A DNA stretch of 38,274 nucleotides from Myxococcales bacterium (GTDB taxonomy: Bacteria; Myxococcota_A; Polyangia; Polyangiales; Polyangiaceae). The stretch spans positions 1 to 38,274 of the forward strand of contig JANXLV010000111.1 in assembly GCA_025355005.1 (NCBI GenBank), in the 5' to 3' direction. The notes under the pieces were generated by a model. The model did not search any database. It was not told where the DNA came from and saw nothing but the letters and a program-made list of their open reading frames with translations. A program made the translations under genes and the position numbers. The stretch's first letter is position 1; each line of letters opens with the position of its first letter. Positions 27,126-35,128 of the stretch are shown one piece after another.

Positions 27126-28394
27126 ATGCCCGTCTCGAGAGCCCAACGCTCTCCCCTCTCGTTCTCTGGCTATCGAACCCTCTGGCTCGCCGCCACGTTT
27201 TCCAACATCGGCACGTTCGTGCATGACGTCGCGCAATCGTGGCTCATGCTGGACATCACCAGGAGCGCGATGTGGGTCGCGTTGATCTCGGTGGGGCTCA
27301 CCGCGCCGAGCTTCCTGTTCTCCATTCCCGCCGCGGTGGTTGCCGATCGCGTGGATCGAAGGCTCGTGCTCGTTGTCGGGCAAACCATGGCAGCGCTCGT
27401 GGCGCTCCTGCTCTCGCTGGCCAGCTACCTTCATCTGGTCGGTCCGTACACGCTCCTTGCCGCCGCGACAGGCATTGGCACTGCGAGCGCGATCAACAAC
27501 TCGGCGTGGCATTCGCTGGTGCCGGAGCTCGTGCCGCGCGAGCACATGCCGGAGGCGATCGCGCTCAACTCCGTCAGCTTCAACGTGGCGCGCGTGCTGG
27601 GCCCGATGCTCGGCGGGTATCTGCTCGGGCTCTTCGGGCCGCCGGTCTCGTTTCTCGTGAACGGGCTCTCGTTCGTCGCGGTCATCGTCGTGCTCCTCAC
27701 GCATGCGACGATCCGCGAGGTCTCGCGCGCGGGCCGCCCGACGACGCCCACCACGGAGAGCACGTGGGCCGGCGCGATCGCAGGCGTTCACATGGTCTAT
27801 GGTGACCCGAAGATTCGCGCGTGCGTGATCGCCGTGATGACGTTCGTCGTTCCCGCCGCGGGGATGATGTCCGTGCTGCCCGTGTTCGCGAAGGTGGAGC
27901 TCGGGATGGATGCAAGGGGCTACGGGAGCCTCGTCGGTGCGCTCGGTGCTGGAGCGGTGCTCGGCGCAAGCGTGATGAAGCGCGCGCGGGCGAAGGTGCC
28001 GCCGCAGCTCTACACCGCTGCGATGATCTTCACGTTCTCGTGTGCCGTGCTGATCTCTGCGCTCGCGAAGAATGTGTGGGTGGCGCGCGCCGCGTTCGTG
28101 TTCGCGGGAGTGGGGTGGGTCGGCACGTTTGCGACGCTCGTCTCACTGGTCCAGCTACACGCACCGGAAGGCGGAAAAACAAGGGTGGTTTCGGTCTACA
28201 GCGTGTCGTGGCTCGGCGGATGGGTGCTCTCTGCGCTCTTCGCAGGGTGGCTCGCGAAGAGGAGCGGAACGGCCCTCACGCTCACGATGTGCTCGCTGTG
28301 GGGGATCGTCGCGGCGCTCGTTACCAGCCAGCTGCCGCTGCCAGCGTTTCCCGATCAGCGCGTGGTGAAGCCGGTGGGGCCGAGCGCGAGGTAG
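27126..28394 (+). CDS. MFS exporter (EntS/MFS_3-like)
   Basis: The protein has 422 residues from the ATG at 27126; a TTG at 27102, two bases after the PP2C stop, is an alternative start. It has about twelve spans. The first is preceded by PLSFSGYRTLWLAATFSNIG and followed by FVHDVAQSWLML, the N-terminus typical of MFS_3 exporters of the enterobactin-exporter type. The loop signature VVADRVDRRLVLVVGQ lies between spans 2 and 3, and LVPELVPREHMPEAIALNS is in the expected place. Substrates in this group are siderophores or drugs; none can be assigned here. Its last 40 bp overlap the end of the convergent small membrane protein gene (28355-28705). Confidence 0.92.
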   Translation: MPVSRAQRSPLSFSGYRTLWLAATFSNIGTFVHDVAQSWLMLDITRSAMWVALISVGLTAPSFLFSIPAAVVADRVDRRLVLVVGQTMAALVALLLSLASYLHLVGPYTLLAAATGIGTASAINNSAWHSLVPELVPREHMPEAIALNSVSFNVARVLGPMLGGYLLGLFGPPVSFLVNGLSFVAVIVVLLTHATIREVSRAGRPTTPTTESTWAGAIAGVHMVYGDPKIRACVIAVMTFVVPAAGMMSVLPVFAKVELGMDARGYGSLVGALGAGAVLGASVMKRARAKVPPQLYTAAMIFTFSCAVLISALAKNVWVARAAFVFAGVGWVGTFATLVSLVQLHAPEGGKTRVVSVYSVSWLGGWVLSALFAGWLAKRSGTALTLTMCSLWGIVAALVTSQLPLPAFPDQRVVKPVGPSAR

Positions 28395-28705
28395 CAGGCT
28401 GCGATCACCACGAGCATGATCACCGCGACGAGCGCGTAGTTCATCTTCGACTGCGACGTGCTCCAGCCGTCCGCGTAGAACTTTCCCTTCGAGCGCACGC
28501 GGAGCTTCCGCTGCACGCTCGGGAGCATGCTCTCCTTCGGCGCTTCGTGAGGCTCCTCCTTCGCGAGCGACTTCTTGAGAAGCTGCGAGATGGCCATGTC
28601 GTCCTTGGAGTCGCGGGCCTCTTCGATGGGCTCCTTCTCCTCGGCCTTCTTCTCGGCCTTCTCCTCGGCCGTCTCTTCGTCTGGTGCCTTGGGCTTGTCC
28701 GTCAT
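28355..28705 (-). CDS. Acidic/coiled-coil single-span protein coupled to an ECF-like sigma factor
   Basis: This 116-residue protein starts with an ATGA overlap with the sigma gene stop, so it is translationally coupled. The N-terminal 50 residues are highly charged (Glu/Lys-rich, likely coiled coil or disordered). A conserved-looking segment LPSVQRKLRVRSKGKFYADG follows, and one C-terminal span lies at about 88-107 (NYALVAVIMLVVIAACYLAL). There is no HxxxCxxC zinc anti-sigma motif and no extended periplasmic domain. I recall similar RSKGKFYADGWST proteins next to sigma factors in myxobacteria, but cannot verify this here. It could be a non-classical sigma regulator (inference). Its end overlaps the end of the MFS gene by 40 bp. 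Confidence 0.8.
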   Translation of the reverse strand: MTDKPKAPDEETAEEKAEKKAEEKEPIEEARDSKDDMAISQLLKKSLAKEEPHEAPKESMLPSVQRKLRVRSKGKFYADGWSTSQSKMNYALVAVIMLVVIAACYLALGPTGFTTR

Positions 28706-29388
28706 TTGATCTTCTCCCCGAGGCGCTTCTCGACGATCTCTCGAAGCTGCGCGCGCGCGCGGTGGATCCTGCTCTTCACGGTGCCCTCCGCGAGCCCCGT
28801 GATCTGCTCGATCTCTTCGTAGCTCAGCTCCTCCACATCACGCAAAACCAAGCATTCGCGAAAGCTGTCCTCCAGCTCCAGGATGGCCTCTTGTACGATC
28901 TTCTCCACCTGCCGCCCCGCGAGCGCCTCGTCCGGGCGCTCCACTTGCCCCACGTTCGCGCGCCGCGCCTCGCCAAGCGGTACGCGCTCGGCCACGGCCT
29001 CGAGCTCGTCCTGCTCTCCCGTGTGCCGCACCTTCAGGTACTTCGAGCGGTTCTTGCAGAGGTTCACGGCGATTCGATAGATCCACGTGGAGAGCTTCGA
29101 CTCACCACGGAACGTGCTGATCGCCTTGAAGACCTGGATGAAGACCTCCTGCGCGACCTCCTCCGCCTCGGCGCGGTTGCCCAACATGCGGAGGATGAGC
29201 GCAAAGACGCGACGCTCGTAAGTCTTCACGAGCTCGTTGAACGCGCGCTCATCGCGGACGATCAGTCGCTCGACGAGCTTCGCTTCGATGTCGTCGGGTA
29301 GCGCCACGTCAAGCCATCGTGCCAGGGTTGGGCTATCCCATGCAAAGGGCAAGTGCGCGGGCCGCTCTGGAGGAGGCGTGCGCGGCAT
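28702..29388 (-). CDS. ECF-like sigma-70 family factor (RpoE type)
   Basis: This 228-residue protein has sigma2 at about residues 45-115 (FNELVKTYERRVFALILRML, AEEVAQEVFIQVFKAI, LSTWIYRIAVNLCKN) and sigma4 at about 165-220 (ILELEDSFRECLVLRDVEEL, LSYEEIEQITGLAEGTVKSR, HRARAQLREIVE). The linker carries about 30 charged residues. The N-terminal extension of about 40 residues before sigma2 is longer than usual. Group IV sigma factors direct transcription of small stress or envelope regulons, usually held by an anti-sigma. Here the coupled downstream gene encodes a single-span protein that may take that role. Only 42 bp separate it from the divergent S41-like gene. Confidence 0.94.
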   Translation of the reverse strand: MPRTPPPERPAHLPFAWDSPTLARWLDVALPDDIEAKLVERLIVRDERAFNELVKTYERRVFALILRMLGNRAEAEEVAQEVFIQVFKAISTFRGESKLSTWIYRIAVNLCKNRSKYLKVRHTGEQDELEAVAERVPLGEARRANVGQVERPDEALAGRQVEKIVQEAILELEDSFRECLVLRDVEELSYEEIEQITGLAEGTVKSRIHRARAQLREIVEKRLGEKIK

Positions 29389-29430
29389 GAGGTTCTACTC
29401 TCGTGACACGGCCCCTGGTGGAAAGTTCCG

Positions 29431-31161
29431 GTGTATCGTGCGCCGATGCGCGGGAACTTATGGTCCGTGTCGCGGTCATTCTCCCGAGTCGCCGGCGCTT
29501 TCGCCGCCGTTGTCGCCGGCGCGTTCGCCGCCGCTGGGCTCGGGCTGTCCATCGGCGCATGCGGCGCCCCTCAGGACCACGCAGCTGCAGCGCTTGCCTG
29601 CCCATCCGCCGCGCCCACCCTCGCACCCGTGCCACCTCCACCGCCGTCACCGTCAGGCGATCTGGACGCGGCGGAGCGCATGACCCTCGTCCGCGAGCTC
29701 GTGGACCGCGTCCATGCGCTCCATGTCTTCTCGCAGCACACGAAGGACAATCTGGGCCTCGACTGGGACCGCGACGACCTCCCTGCGCTGCGCGATGAAT
29801 TCGCGCGCGCGGACAGCAGGGACAAGCTCAGCGTCGCGCTCTGGCACTTCGGCAACAGCCTGCACGACATGCACTGTCGCTACCGGGCGCTCTCGCGCGG
29901 GCAGGTGACGCGGATGCGTGTGAAGGTCGGCGTGGAGCAGAAGGGCGGCGCGTTCGCGTACTACGTCGCGGAGGTCCGGGACAAGAGCATTGTCGGGCTC
30001 GAGCCGGGCGACATCATCGAGTCTGCGGATGGCGTGGTCGCTGCGGATCTCCCGCGCGTCCACAGGAACGAGGGGAGCTTCAACAACTGGCCGCACCTCG
30101 CGCTCACGGCTGCGCGCTTCCTCACGCGGCGGCACAACGCAGAGTCGCTCACGCGCGACGGCGACGTGAGCAAGTGGGTCGTGCGTTCGCGCAGGACGGG
30201 CGAGCGGAAGGCCGTCGAGCTCACGTGGAAGGAACGCGTGGACGAGAACCTGCCCGATGACTCCTGGGTCGACTACACGGACCAGGACTGCGAGGACGAC
30301 GACCCTGCGACCTACGAGGGCTACAAGCTGGTGGGACGCGGCGCCCATTTTTGCATGTATGTTGCAGACAAACCGCCGCGGTCGTTCTATCCGATCGTGC
30401 GGCAGGTCTCGTTCCGCTACTTCGAAGAGGGACCGCAGCAGTTCCTGGCCGACCACGACTCGCTGGTCCTCCGCCTCTCGCTGCAGAAGCAGGCGAAGGG
30501 AGTGATCCTGGACATGCGGGAGAACGGCGGCGGAAACGATCCGAACAGCTTCATCGACTGGTGGGCGCCCGCCCGCCCCTACACCGACACGTTCACGGTG
30601 ATGCGCAAGACCCCGCTCGTGGGTGACCGTGAGGCGCTCGAAAAGTTCGTGGTCAACACGCCAAAGGCCGTGAAGGACTTCTACATGAAGTGCGTGAAGG
30701 AGCCGGGCGACGAGCCCTTCTGCGCGAAGCGGCCGTTCGAGTGCAAGCCGGACACCTGCGACTGGAACAACGAGTTCATCGCGAGCCACCAGGTGACGAA
30801 GCTTCCCGTGGCGCTGCTCACTGGCGCGAGCTGCGGCAGCTCTTGCGATTCGTTCGTCTACACATGGAAGAAGAACGGGTTCGGCCCGCTCATCGGCATG
30901 CCAAGCATGGCGGGCTTCACGACGAACCGATACCGCGCGCCAATACCTGGACGCCTGCAGCTCGGCACGATCGATCTCGCGTTCAGCTACGACGTGAGCG
31001 CCGACGGCGACATGGTGGAGGGCCACGAGATTCCACCCGACGTCCGCATCCCACCAACATGGGACAACTACGCGAGGTACGACACGCTGCTGGCCGACGC
31101 GGCGATCAAGGCGCTCGGCGAACCGCGCTGGCGCACGGCGAAGACCACCGCCAAGAAGTGA
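29431..31161 (+). CDS. S41-like (tail-specific/C-terminal-processing peptidase family) lipoprotein
   Basis: The protein has 576 residues from a GTG at 29431, with GGAAAG 5 bases upstream; an ATG at 29446 is the alternative. The lipoprotein signal is long and Ala-rich, ending LSIGACGAP. A Pro-rich linker follows, then a helical region, a PDZ-like part with KSIVGLEPGDIIESADGVVA, and a C-terminal S41 fold: GVILDMRENGGGNDPNSF, then KLPVALLTGASCGSSCDSFV. By alignment the nucleophile should be Ser470. The usual S-A-A-E step is replaced by S-S-C-D, and two cysteines flank the serine. The substrate is unknown; the cell location is periplasm or outer membrane. It is divergent from the sigma factor. 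Confidence 0.85.
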   Translation: MYRAPMRGNLWSVSRSFSRVAGAFAAVVAGAFAAAGLGLSIGACGAPQDHAAAALACPSAAPTLAPVPPPPPSPSGDLDAAERMTLVRELVDRVHALHVFSQHTKDNLGLDWDRDDLPALRDEFARADSRDKLSVALWHFGNSLHDMHCRYRALSRGQVTRMRVKVGVEQKGGAFAYYVAEVRDKSIVGLEPGDIIESADGVVAADLPRVHRNEGSFNNWPHLALTAARFLTRRHNAESLTRDGDVSKWVVRSRRTGERKAVELTWKERVDENLPDDSWVDYTDQDCEDDDPATYEGYKLVGRGAHFCMYVADKPPRSFYPIVRQVSFRYFEEGPQQFLADHDSLVLRLSLQKQAKGVILDMRENGGGNDPNSFIDWWAPARPYTDTFTVMRKTPLVGDREALEKFVVNTPKAVKDFYMKCVKEPGDEPFCAKRPFECKPDTCDWNNEFIASHQVTKLPVALLTGASCGSSCDSFVYTWKKNGFGPLIGMPSMAGFTTNRYRAPIPGRLQLGTIDLAFSYDVSADGDMVEGHEIPPDVRIPPTWDNYARYDTLLADAAIKALGEPRWRTAKTTAKK

Positions 31162-31174
31162 TCGCGCACCGGAG

Positions 31175-32368
31175 CTAGCTTCGCTTCCCCGGCAGGGACC
31201 CTTGCAGCATCGCGAGTGACGCCGCACATGCGACCACGAGCAACGCCGCCACGCCGCTCTTCCACGTGATCGCAGCCGCGGCGAAACCGACAATGCCGAC
31301 GACAAGCCGCGCGCGCTCGACCATCAGCGCCCACGTCTTCCGATCGAAGAACGACATCACCGACGCGAGCGCCGCCCACACGAACACGAGGCAGCCTCGC
31401 GCGAGCCATTGCGGCAGTGCGCTCCACAGATACGCGAGCCCCATGGTCACGAGCGCCGCGTGCACCAGCTGCACGACCAGATAGCCCGCGAGCTCCGCAG
31501 GCGCGGTGCGATCGTAGCCAGAGGTCTCACGCGCGGGAGGCTCCCACGCGAACGCGCGCTCGGGCGCGACGAACCACACCGCGATTGCATCCTTCCACGT
31601 GGGCGCCTTGCGGCTGCGCGCCCAGAGCTCCGCGAACGGATGCAGGTTCGCCCAGAACGGGCTCCAGCTACGGATGCCGCGAGGCACGCCGTACGACGGC
31701 TCGTGTGTCTCTGCTGCGAAAGTGCCGAGCACGCGGTCGAAAAGGATCGTGAAGCCGCCATAGTTGCGATCGACGAACGCGCGATCTTTTCCGTGGTGGA
31801 CGCGGTGGTGGCTGGGGGTGGTGAGCACGAGCTCCAGCGGGCCGAGCCGCGACACGAGGCGCGTATGAACGAAGAACTGGTAGACCTGATACACGCCGTG
31901 CACGACCAGGAACATGCGCACCGGAAAACCGGCGAGCGCGAGCGGCGCATAGAACGCATACGTAACGACCGTCGCTATCGCGCCCTGCCGGAACGACACG
32001 GTGAAGTTGTACTCCTCGCTCTGGTGGTGCACGGCGTGCGCAGCCCAGAGCACGTTCACGCGGTGCGATGCGCGGTGGTAGGCGTAGTACGCAAGGTCGT
32101 GCGCGATCACGCAGGCGATCCATGCGAGCGGGGAGCGCGGCGACACGTGCACCAGGCCAAAGCGTTCCTGCAAGAGCGTGTAGAGACCAAGATAGAGCGC
32201 GCCGAGCGTGAGGATGCCGAGCTGGTCGAGCAACGCACACGCGATGGCGCTCGCGAAGTCGTTCAGCCTGTAGCTGCGCTCACCGCGTCGCGCGAGCACG
32301 ATGGCCTCTGCGGCCATGAGCAGCAAGAAGAGCGGCACGGCCAGGAGGAGCGGATCCACGACGCTCAC
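31175..32368 (-). CDS. Fatty acid hydroxylase / sterol desaturase superfamily membrane enzyme
   Basis: This 397-residue integral membrane protein has at least six spans. The di-iron histidine clusters are complete: HDLAYYAYHRASHR, then HAVHHQSEEYN, then SHHRVHHGKD. These are the HX3-4H, HX2HH and HX2HH sets of the superfamily. Length and C-terminal spans after the catalytic core are like the alkylglycerol monooxygenase/TMEM195 group and many bacterial homologues. It would hydroxylate or desaturate a lipid with O2; the substrate is not readable, though ether lipids or sterol-like lipids are plausible in Myxococcota. It is the distal gene of a leftward pair with the kinase (25-bp gap). Confidence 0.93.
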   Translation of the reverse strand: MSVVDPLLLAVPLFLLLMAAEAIVLARRGERSYRLNDFASAIACALLDQLGILTLGALYLGLYTLLQERFGLVHVSPRSPLAWIACVIAHDLAYYAYHRASHRVNVLWAAHAVHHQSEEYNFTVSFRQGAIATVVTYAFYAPLALAGFPVRMFLVVHGVYQVYQFFVHTRLVSRLGPLELVLTTPSHHRVHHGKDRAFVDRNYGGFTILFDRVLGTFAAETHEPSYGVPRGIRSWSPFWANLHPFAELWARSRKAPTWKDAIAVWFVAPERAFAWEPPARETSGYDRTAPAELAGYLVVQLVHAALVTMGLAYLWSALPQWLARGCLVFVWAALASVMSFFDRKTWALMVERARLVVGIVGFAAAAITWKSGVAALLVVACAASLAMLQGSLPGKRS

Positions 32369-32393
32369 AGTACATCAGATCTGGAGCGGCACC

Positions 32394-33677
32394 TCAGCGG
32401 GGTGCGCGGCGTGCGCGCGGGGCGGGCTCTTCGGAGAGCGTGTCGACCTCTGTCTCCGCCGTCACCATGCGCGCGTCGACCTCCGGCGCGTCAACGCGAA
32501 CCTGTGGTGAGCTCGCAGCCGCGTCCCGTGCCGAGCCGACGCGCTGCTTCACGGCCTGCGCTGGGTGGTGCGCGTCATCGATCGCGTCGCGGCCTTGCGC
32601 CTTGCGGAGCGCGGCGCGGATCATCGCGCCCTTGTGCCACGTGACGATGAAGACCGCCGCGAGCCAGATGAACATGATGGCCGGGATCAAGCGGCCCATG
32701 TGGAACAGCGCTCCGAACGTCACCGGTACGATCACCCAGCCCAGACCCCAGAGCACCCATAGCAAGTTGCGGATGCTCTGCACCGCCGCATCTTCCTTCT
32801 TCTGAGCGAGCTTCTGATCCAGCCTCTCATCGAGCGAGCCCTCGGCGGTTCGCACCACCACGAGCGAAGCAGACGGGCGCGAGGGCGCCTTTGATCGCGG
32901 CGGATCGAGCGCAGCAGCAAGGCTCCGCGCGCGCAGGTCCGGGTCGGGCTCCACCATCTGCACGAGCGAGGCGACGAGCGCGGGCGACGCGCGGTCACCG
33001 AGCGACGCCTCCACGTCCACGCGCAGGCCGCGATGTGGAAGCGTCTCGGGTTCCACCCCGGTGAGCGCGGCGAGCGCGGTCGCACCCACGGCGTACACGT
33101 CCGTCTGCGGCAACGAGCGCCCCTGGAACTGCTCCGGTGCCATGTAGCCCATGGTCCCGACGATGGTGCTGCCGCCACCGCGCCGGAGCACGAGCTCACT
33201 CACAGCGCCGAAGTCCACGAGCACGTACGACCCGTCCGGACGGCGGATGACGTTGCGTGGCTTGATGTCACGGTGGACGATCGGCGCGGCGCGGCCGTGC
33301 AGGTACGTGAGCGCGCGGTCCGCGTCTGCAAGGAAGCGACGCACCTCTTCCTCCGACAGTGCGCCCTCGCGCCGGCGAATGGCGTCCAGCGTCTCGCCCT
33401 GCACCTTCTCCATCACGAGGTAGAGCGCGCCGTCCTCCTCGAAGTGCTCGATGTAGCGAGGCACCAGCGGATGATCGAGCGTCGAAAGGACGCGGGCCTC
33501 GCGCTCTGCAAGCTCCACGTCCTTCCAGCTCTTCGCGTCGCGAACGGCGAAGCGCTTGATGGCAACGGCCCTCTCGTCGGTCGTGTGAGTCGCGTCGTAC
33601 GTGGTTCCCTGCGCGCCCTCACCGAGCACGCCATGCAGCACGTAGCGACCGTTGCCGAGCGACGGGGGAAGGCTCAT
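32394..33677 (-). CDS. Eukaryotic-type Ser/Thr protein kinase with C-terminal membrane hairpin
   Basis: This 427-residue protein has its kinase domain at residues 12-270: G-loop LGEGAQGTTY, Lys41 in VAIKRF, HRDIKPRN (135-142), DFGAVSE (155-161), GTMGYMAPEQF. All catalytic residues are present. After a Ser/Pro/Ala-rich linker come two close spans (about 315-360, WVLWGLGWVIVPVTFGALF and LIPAIMFIWLAAVFIVTW) and a basic, polar tail. The kinase therefore faces the cytoplasm with both ends inside. Substrates are unknown. The PP2C phosphatase 5 kb away could be its opponent, but nothing in the layout proves it. The fatty-acid-hydroxylase gene lies 25 bp downstream. Confidence 0.94.
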   Translation of the reverse strand: MSLPPSLGNGRYVLHGVLGEGAQGTTYDATHTTDERAVAIKRFAVRDAKSWKDVELAEREARVLSTLDHPLVPRYIEHFEEDGALYLVMEKVQGETLDAIRRREGALSEEEVRRFLADADRALTYLHGRAAPIVHRDIKPRNVIRRPDGSYVLVDFGAVSELVLRRGGGSTIVGTMGYMAPEQFQGRSLPQTDVYAVGATALAALTGVEPETLPHRGLRVDVEASLGDRASPALVASLVQMVEPDPDLRARSLAAALDPPRSKAPSRPSASLVVVRTAEGSLDERLDQKLAQKKEDAAVQSIRNLLWVLWGLGWVIVPVTFGALFHMGRLIPAIMFIWLAAVFIVTWHKGAMIRAALRKAQGRDAIDDAHHPAQAVKQRVGSARDAAASSPQVRVDAPEVDARMVTAETEVDTLSEEPAPRARRAPR

Positions 33678-33769
33678 CGCTGCGATGATCCCTCATTTCT
33701 TGCGCGATGGTTCAGCGAAAGATCATCAATGGAAATTGCGCTGGCGCGGAGTGCGGCTATCGTCGAGGA

Positions 33770-34330
33770 GTGACTCCCCTCGAAGAGATTACCGAGCGCG
33801 GGCGGCGCAACGTCGAGAGCGCCAAGCGCACGAACGCGTACGTGGCCATCGGCATCGGCGTCATGTTCGCGGTCTTCGCGGCCGTCAGCTTGATCATTGC
33901 CCTGGTGTTGGTGGTGGTCGCAGTCCGTGTCGCGGGTGAGGTCGACCAGGGCGCGGGGCTCGCGCTGGGGTTCGTCTTCGCAGTGGGCGTCTTCGGCCTC
34001 CTCTTCGTCGCTCTTGCGGTGCTGCTCATCAGTCTCGGCAAGAAGGGCCTGCGAGCAATCGATCGAGGCCAGCGCCTGCGCGCAACGGGCGTGCGCGGAT
34101 CCGCGACCGTGCTGAGCTACACGGAGTCCAACTTCAAGGTCGACGGCGAGACCAACTGGCGGGTCGTCGTGCGCATCGCGCTCGATGGCCGCGCCCCGTG
34201 GGAGACCAACCTGAACGTCCCCGTCGTCCGCGGTCAGGGCGGACGGATCTATCAAGGCGCGACGCTGTCCGTACTGGTGAACCCGCAAGACCCGAGCGAA
34301 GCCATGGTGGACTTCGACGCCCACGGCTGA
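33770..34330 (+). CDS. Two-span membrane protein with C-terminal DUF3592-like beta domain
   Basis: The protein has 186 residues from the GTG at 33770, which directly follows GAGGA; an ATG at 33707 would add 21 residues. The N-terminus is helical (MTPLEEITERGRRNVESAKR). Two spans follow (about 22-49, IGVMFAVFAAVSLIIALVL, and 60-85, LGFVFAVGVFGLLFVALAVL). A soluble beta domain then begins GVRGSATVLSYTES and contains the terminal LVNPQDPSEAMVDFD, like the DUF3592-type domain of membrane proteins. The function is unknown. It is divergent from the kinase gene and converges on the zinc-ribbon gene. Confidence 0.8.
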   Translation: MTPLEEITERGRRNVESAKRTNAYVAIGIGVMFAVFAAVSLIIALVLVVVAVRVAGEVDQGAGLALGFVFAVGVFGLLFVALAVLLISLGKKGLRAIDRGQRLRATGVRGSATVLSYTESNFKVDGETNWRVVVRIALDGRAPWETNLNVPVVRGQGGRIYQGATLSVLVNPQDPSEAMVDFDAHG

Positions 34331-34339
34331 GATCTCCAG

Positions 34340-34978
34340 TCAGCGCATGCGCAACGCGTCGGCGAGTGCTTGTGCGCGGCCTGCGAGCTCCGGGTCGGCG
34401 GCTGAGGCCGCGAGCCCCGCGTCGTCGTGAGCGTGTTGCCTGCAGAACTCGAGGACCTGCCCGTACGCGACCACGATGGGGTCGTCTTGCGCGAATGCGC
34501 CGTCGCGGATCGCGATGGCGCCAGCGTCGCCCATCACGGCGGGGGTCGGCGCGACGCGGCTCTGGATCGTACGCGCGACCGCGAGAATGCTGCCCGCGAT
34601 GATCGCGACATGCGCATGATGATCGGGCCGCGTGGTCACGTGCTGGTGCGCCGTGAACAGTGCGAACGCAAGCCGAGGCGCGAAATCGCGAAACGTCTGC
34701 CCGGCCTGGCCCGCCTGCCCCGCCTGCGCCTGCATCCCTCCTGGCACCGCACGTTCGAACTTGTGGGCGCAGCTGGAACAAAACGCGTTGGCCGGAGAGT
34801 TCATCGTCCCGCACGCACCGCACCGCTGCTGACCGCCACCACCACCGCCAGCAGCGCCGGGCCACGCGTGGGGTGTCGGCTCGGGCTCACGCGTCCCGTG
34901 CGGCGCCGATGCACCGCATCCTAGACAGAACTTGTACGTGGCCTGATTGTCCTGGCCGCACTGCGAACACCGGTACAT
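34340..34978 (-). CDS. Double zinc-ribbon protein of unknown function
   Basis: The protein has 212 residues from the ATG at 34978, preceded by GGAGG six bases upstream; the longer frame to 35068 lacks such support. Two CxxC...CxxC zinc ribbons stand at the N-terminus: YRCSQCGQDN...FCLGCGAS (residues 3-25) and RCGACGTMN...FCSSCAHK. A Gln/Ala/Gly linker follows, then a C-terminal helical domain of about 120 residues with FRDFAPRLAFALFTAHQHV and VVAYGQVLEFCRQHAHDD. The ribbons suggest protein or nucleic-acid binding; no catalytic motif is seen. It has no signal peptide and is cytoplasmic. It is the last gene of the conserved-looking part of the window, before the accessory stretch. Confidence 0.82.
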   Translation of the reverse strand: MYRCSQCGQDNQATYKFCLGCGASAPHGTREPEPTPHAWPGAAGGGGGGQQRCGACGTMNSPANAFCSSCAHKFERAVPGGMQAQAGQAGQAGQTFRDFAPRLAFALFTAHQHVTTRPDHHAHVAIIAGSILAVARTIQSRVAPTPAVMGDAGAIAIRDGAFAQDDPIVVAYGQVLEFCRQHAHDDAGLAASAADPELAGRAQALADALRMR

Positions 34979-35041
34979 GCGCCACCTCCAACATGTGCAA
35001 TATACACAGGCAGGCTTCTCTAGTGTGGCACATGCAAAAGC

Positions 35042-35087
35042 ACACCTGCCGAGCGACACACGCGACACCTGCCACGCGACACCTACC
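35042..35087. repeat. Short imperfect repeats ACACCTRCC / GCGACAC
   Basis: ACACCTGCC occurs at 35042-35050 and 35065-35073, and ACACCTACC at 35079-35087. GCGACAC occurs at 35053, 35062 and 35076. They lie in the 150-bp gap between the zinc-ribbon start and the cassette end. Confidence 0.6.
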
Positions 35088-35100
35088 TCAGGCTGACGCA

Positions 35101-35114
35101 GCGTCTTCAGACGC
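35101..35114. terminator. Possible hairpin terminator after the three-gene cassette
   Basis: The sequence GCGTCT-TC-AGACGC is a perfect dyad, 14 bp past the stop codon of the pyruvate-kinase-C-like gene in the direction of its transcription. No T-run follows, so termination is only a possibility. Confidence 0.35.
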
Positions 35115-35128
35115 CCAGCCCTCCTGGA

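Noticed and set aside
29653..31305. 550-codon minus-strand open frame antisense to the S41-like gene
   Set aside because: Arg/Val/Ala/His-rich shadow; the plus-strand gene has motifs and a signal peptide.
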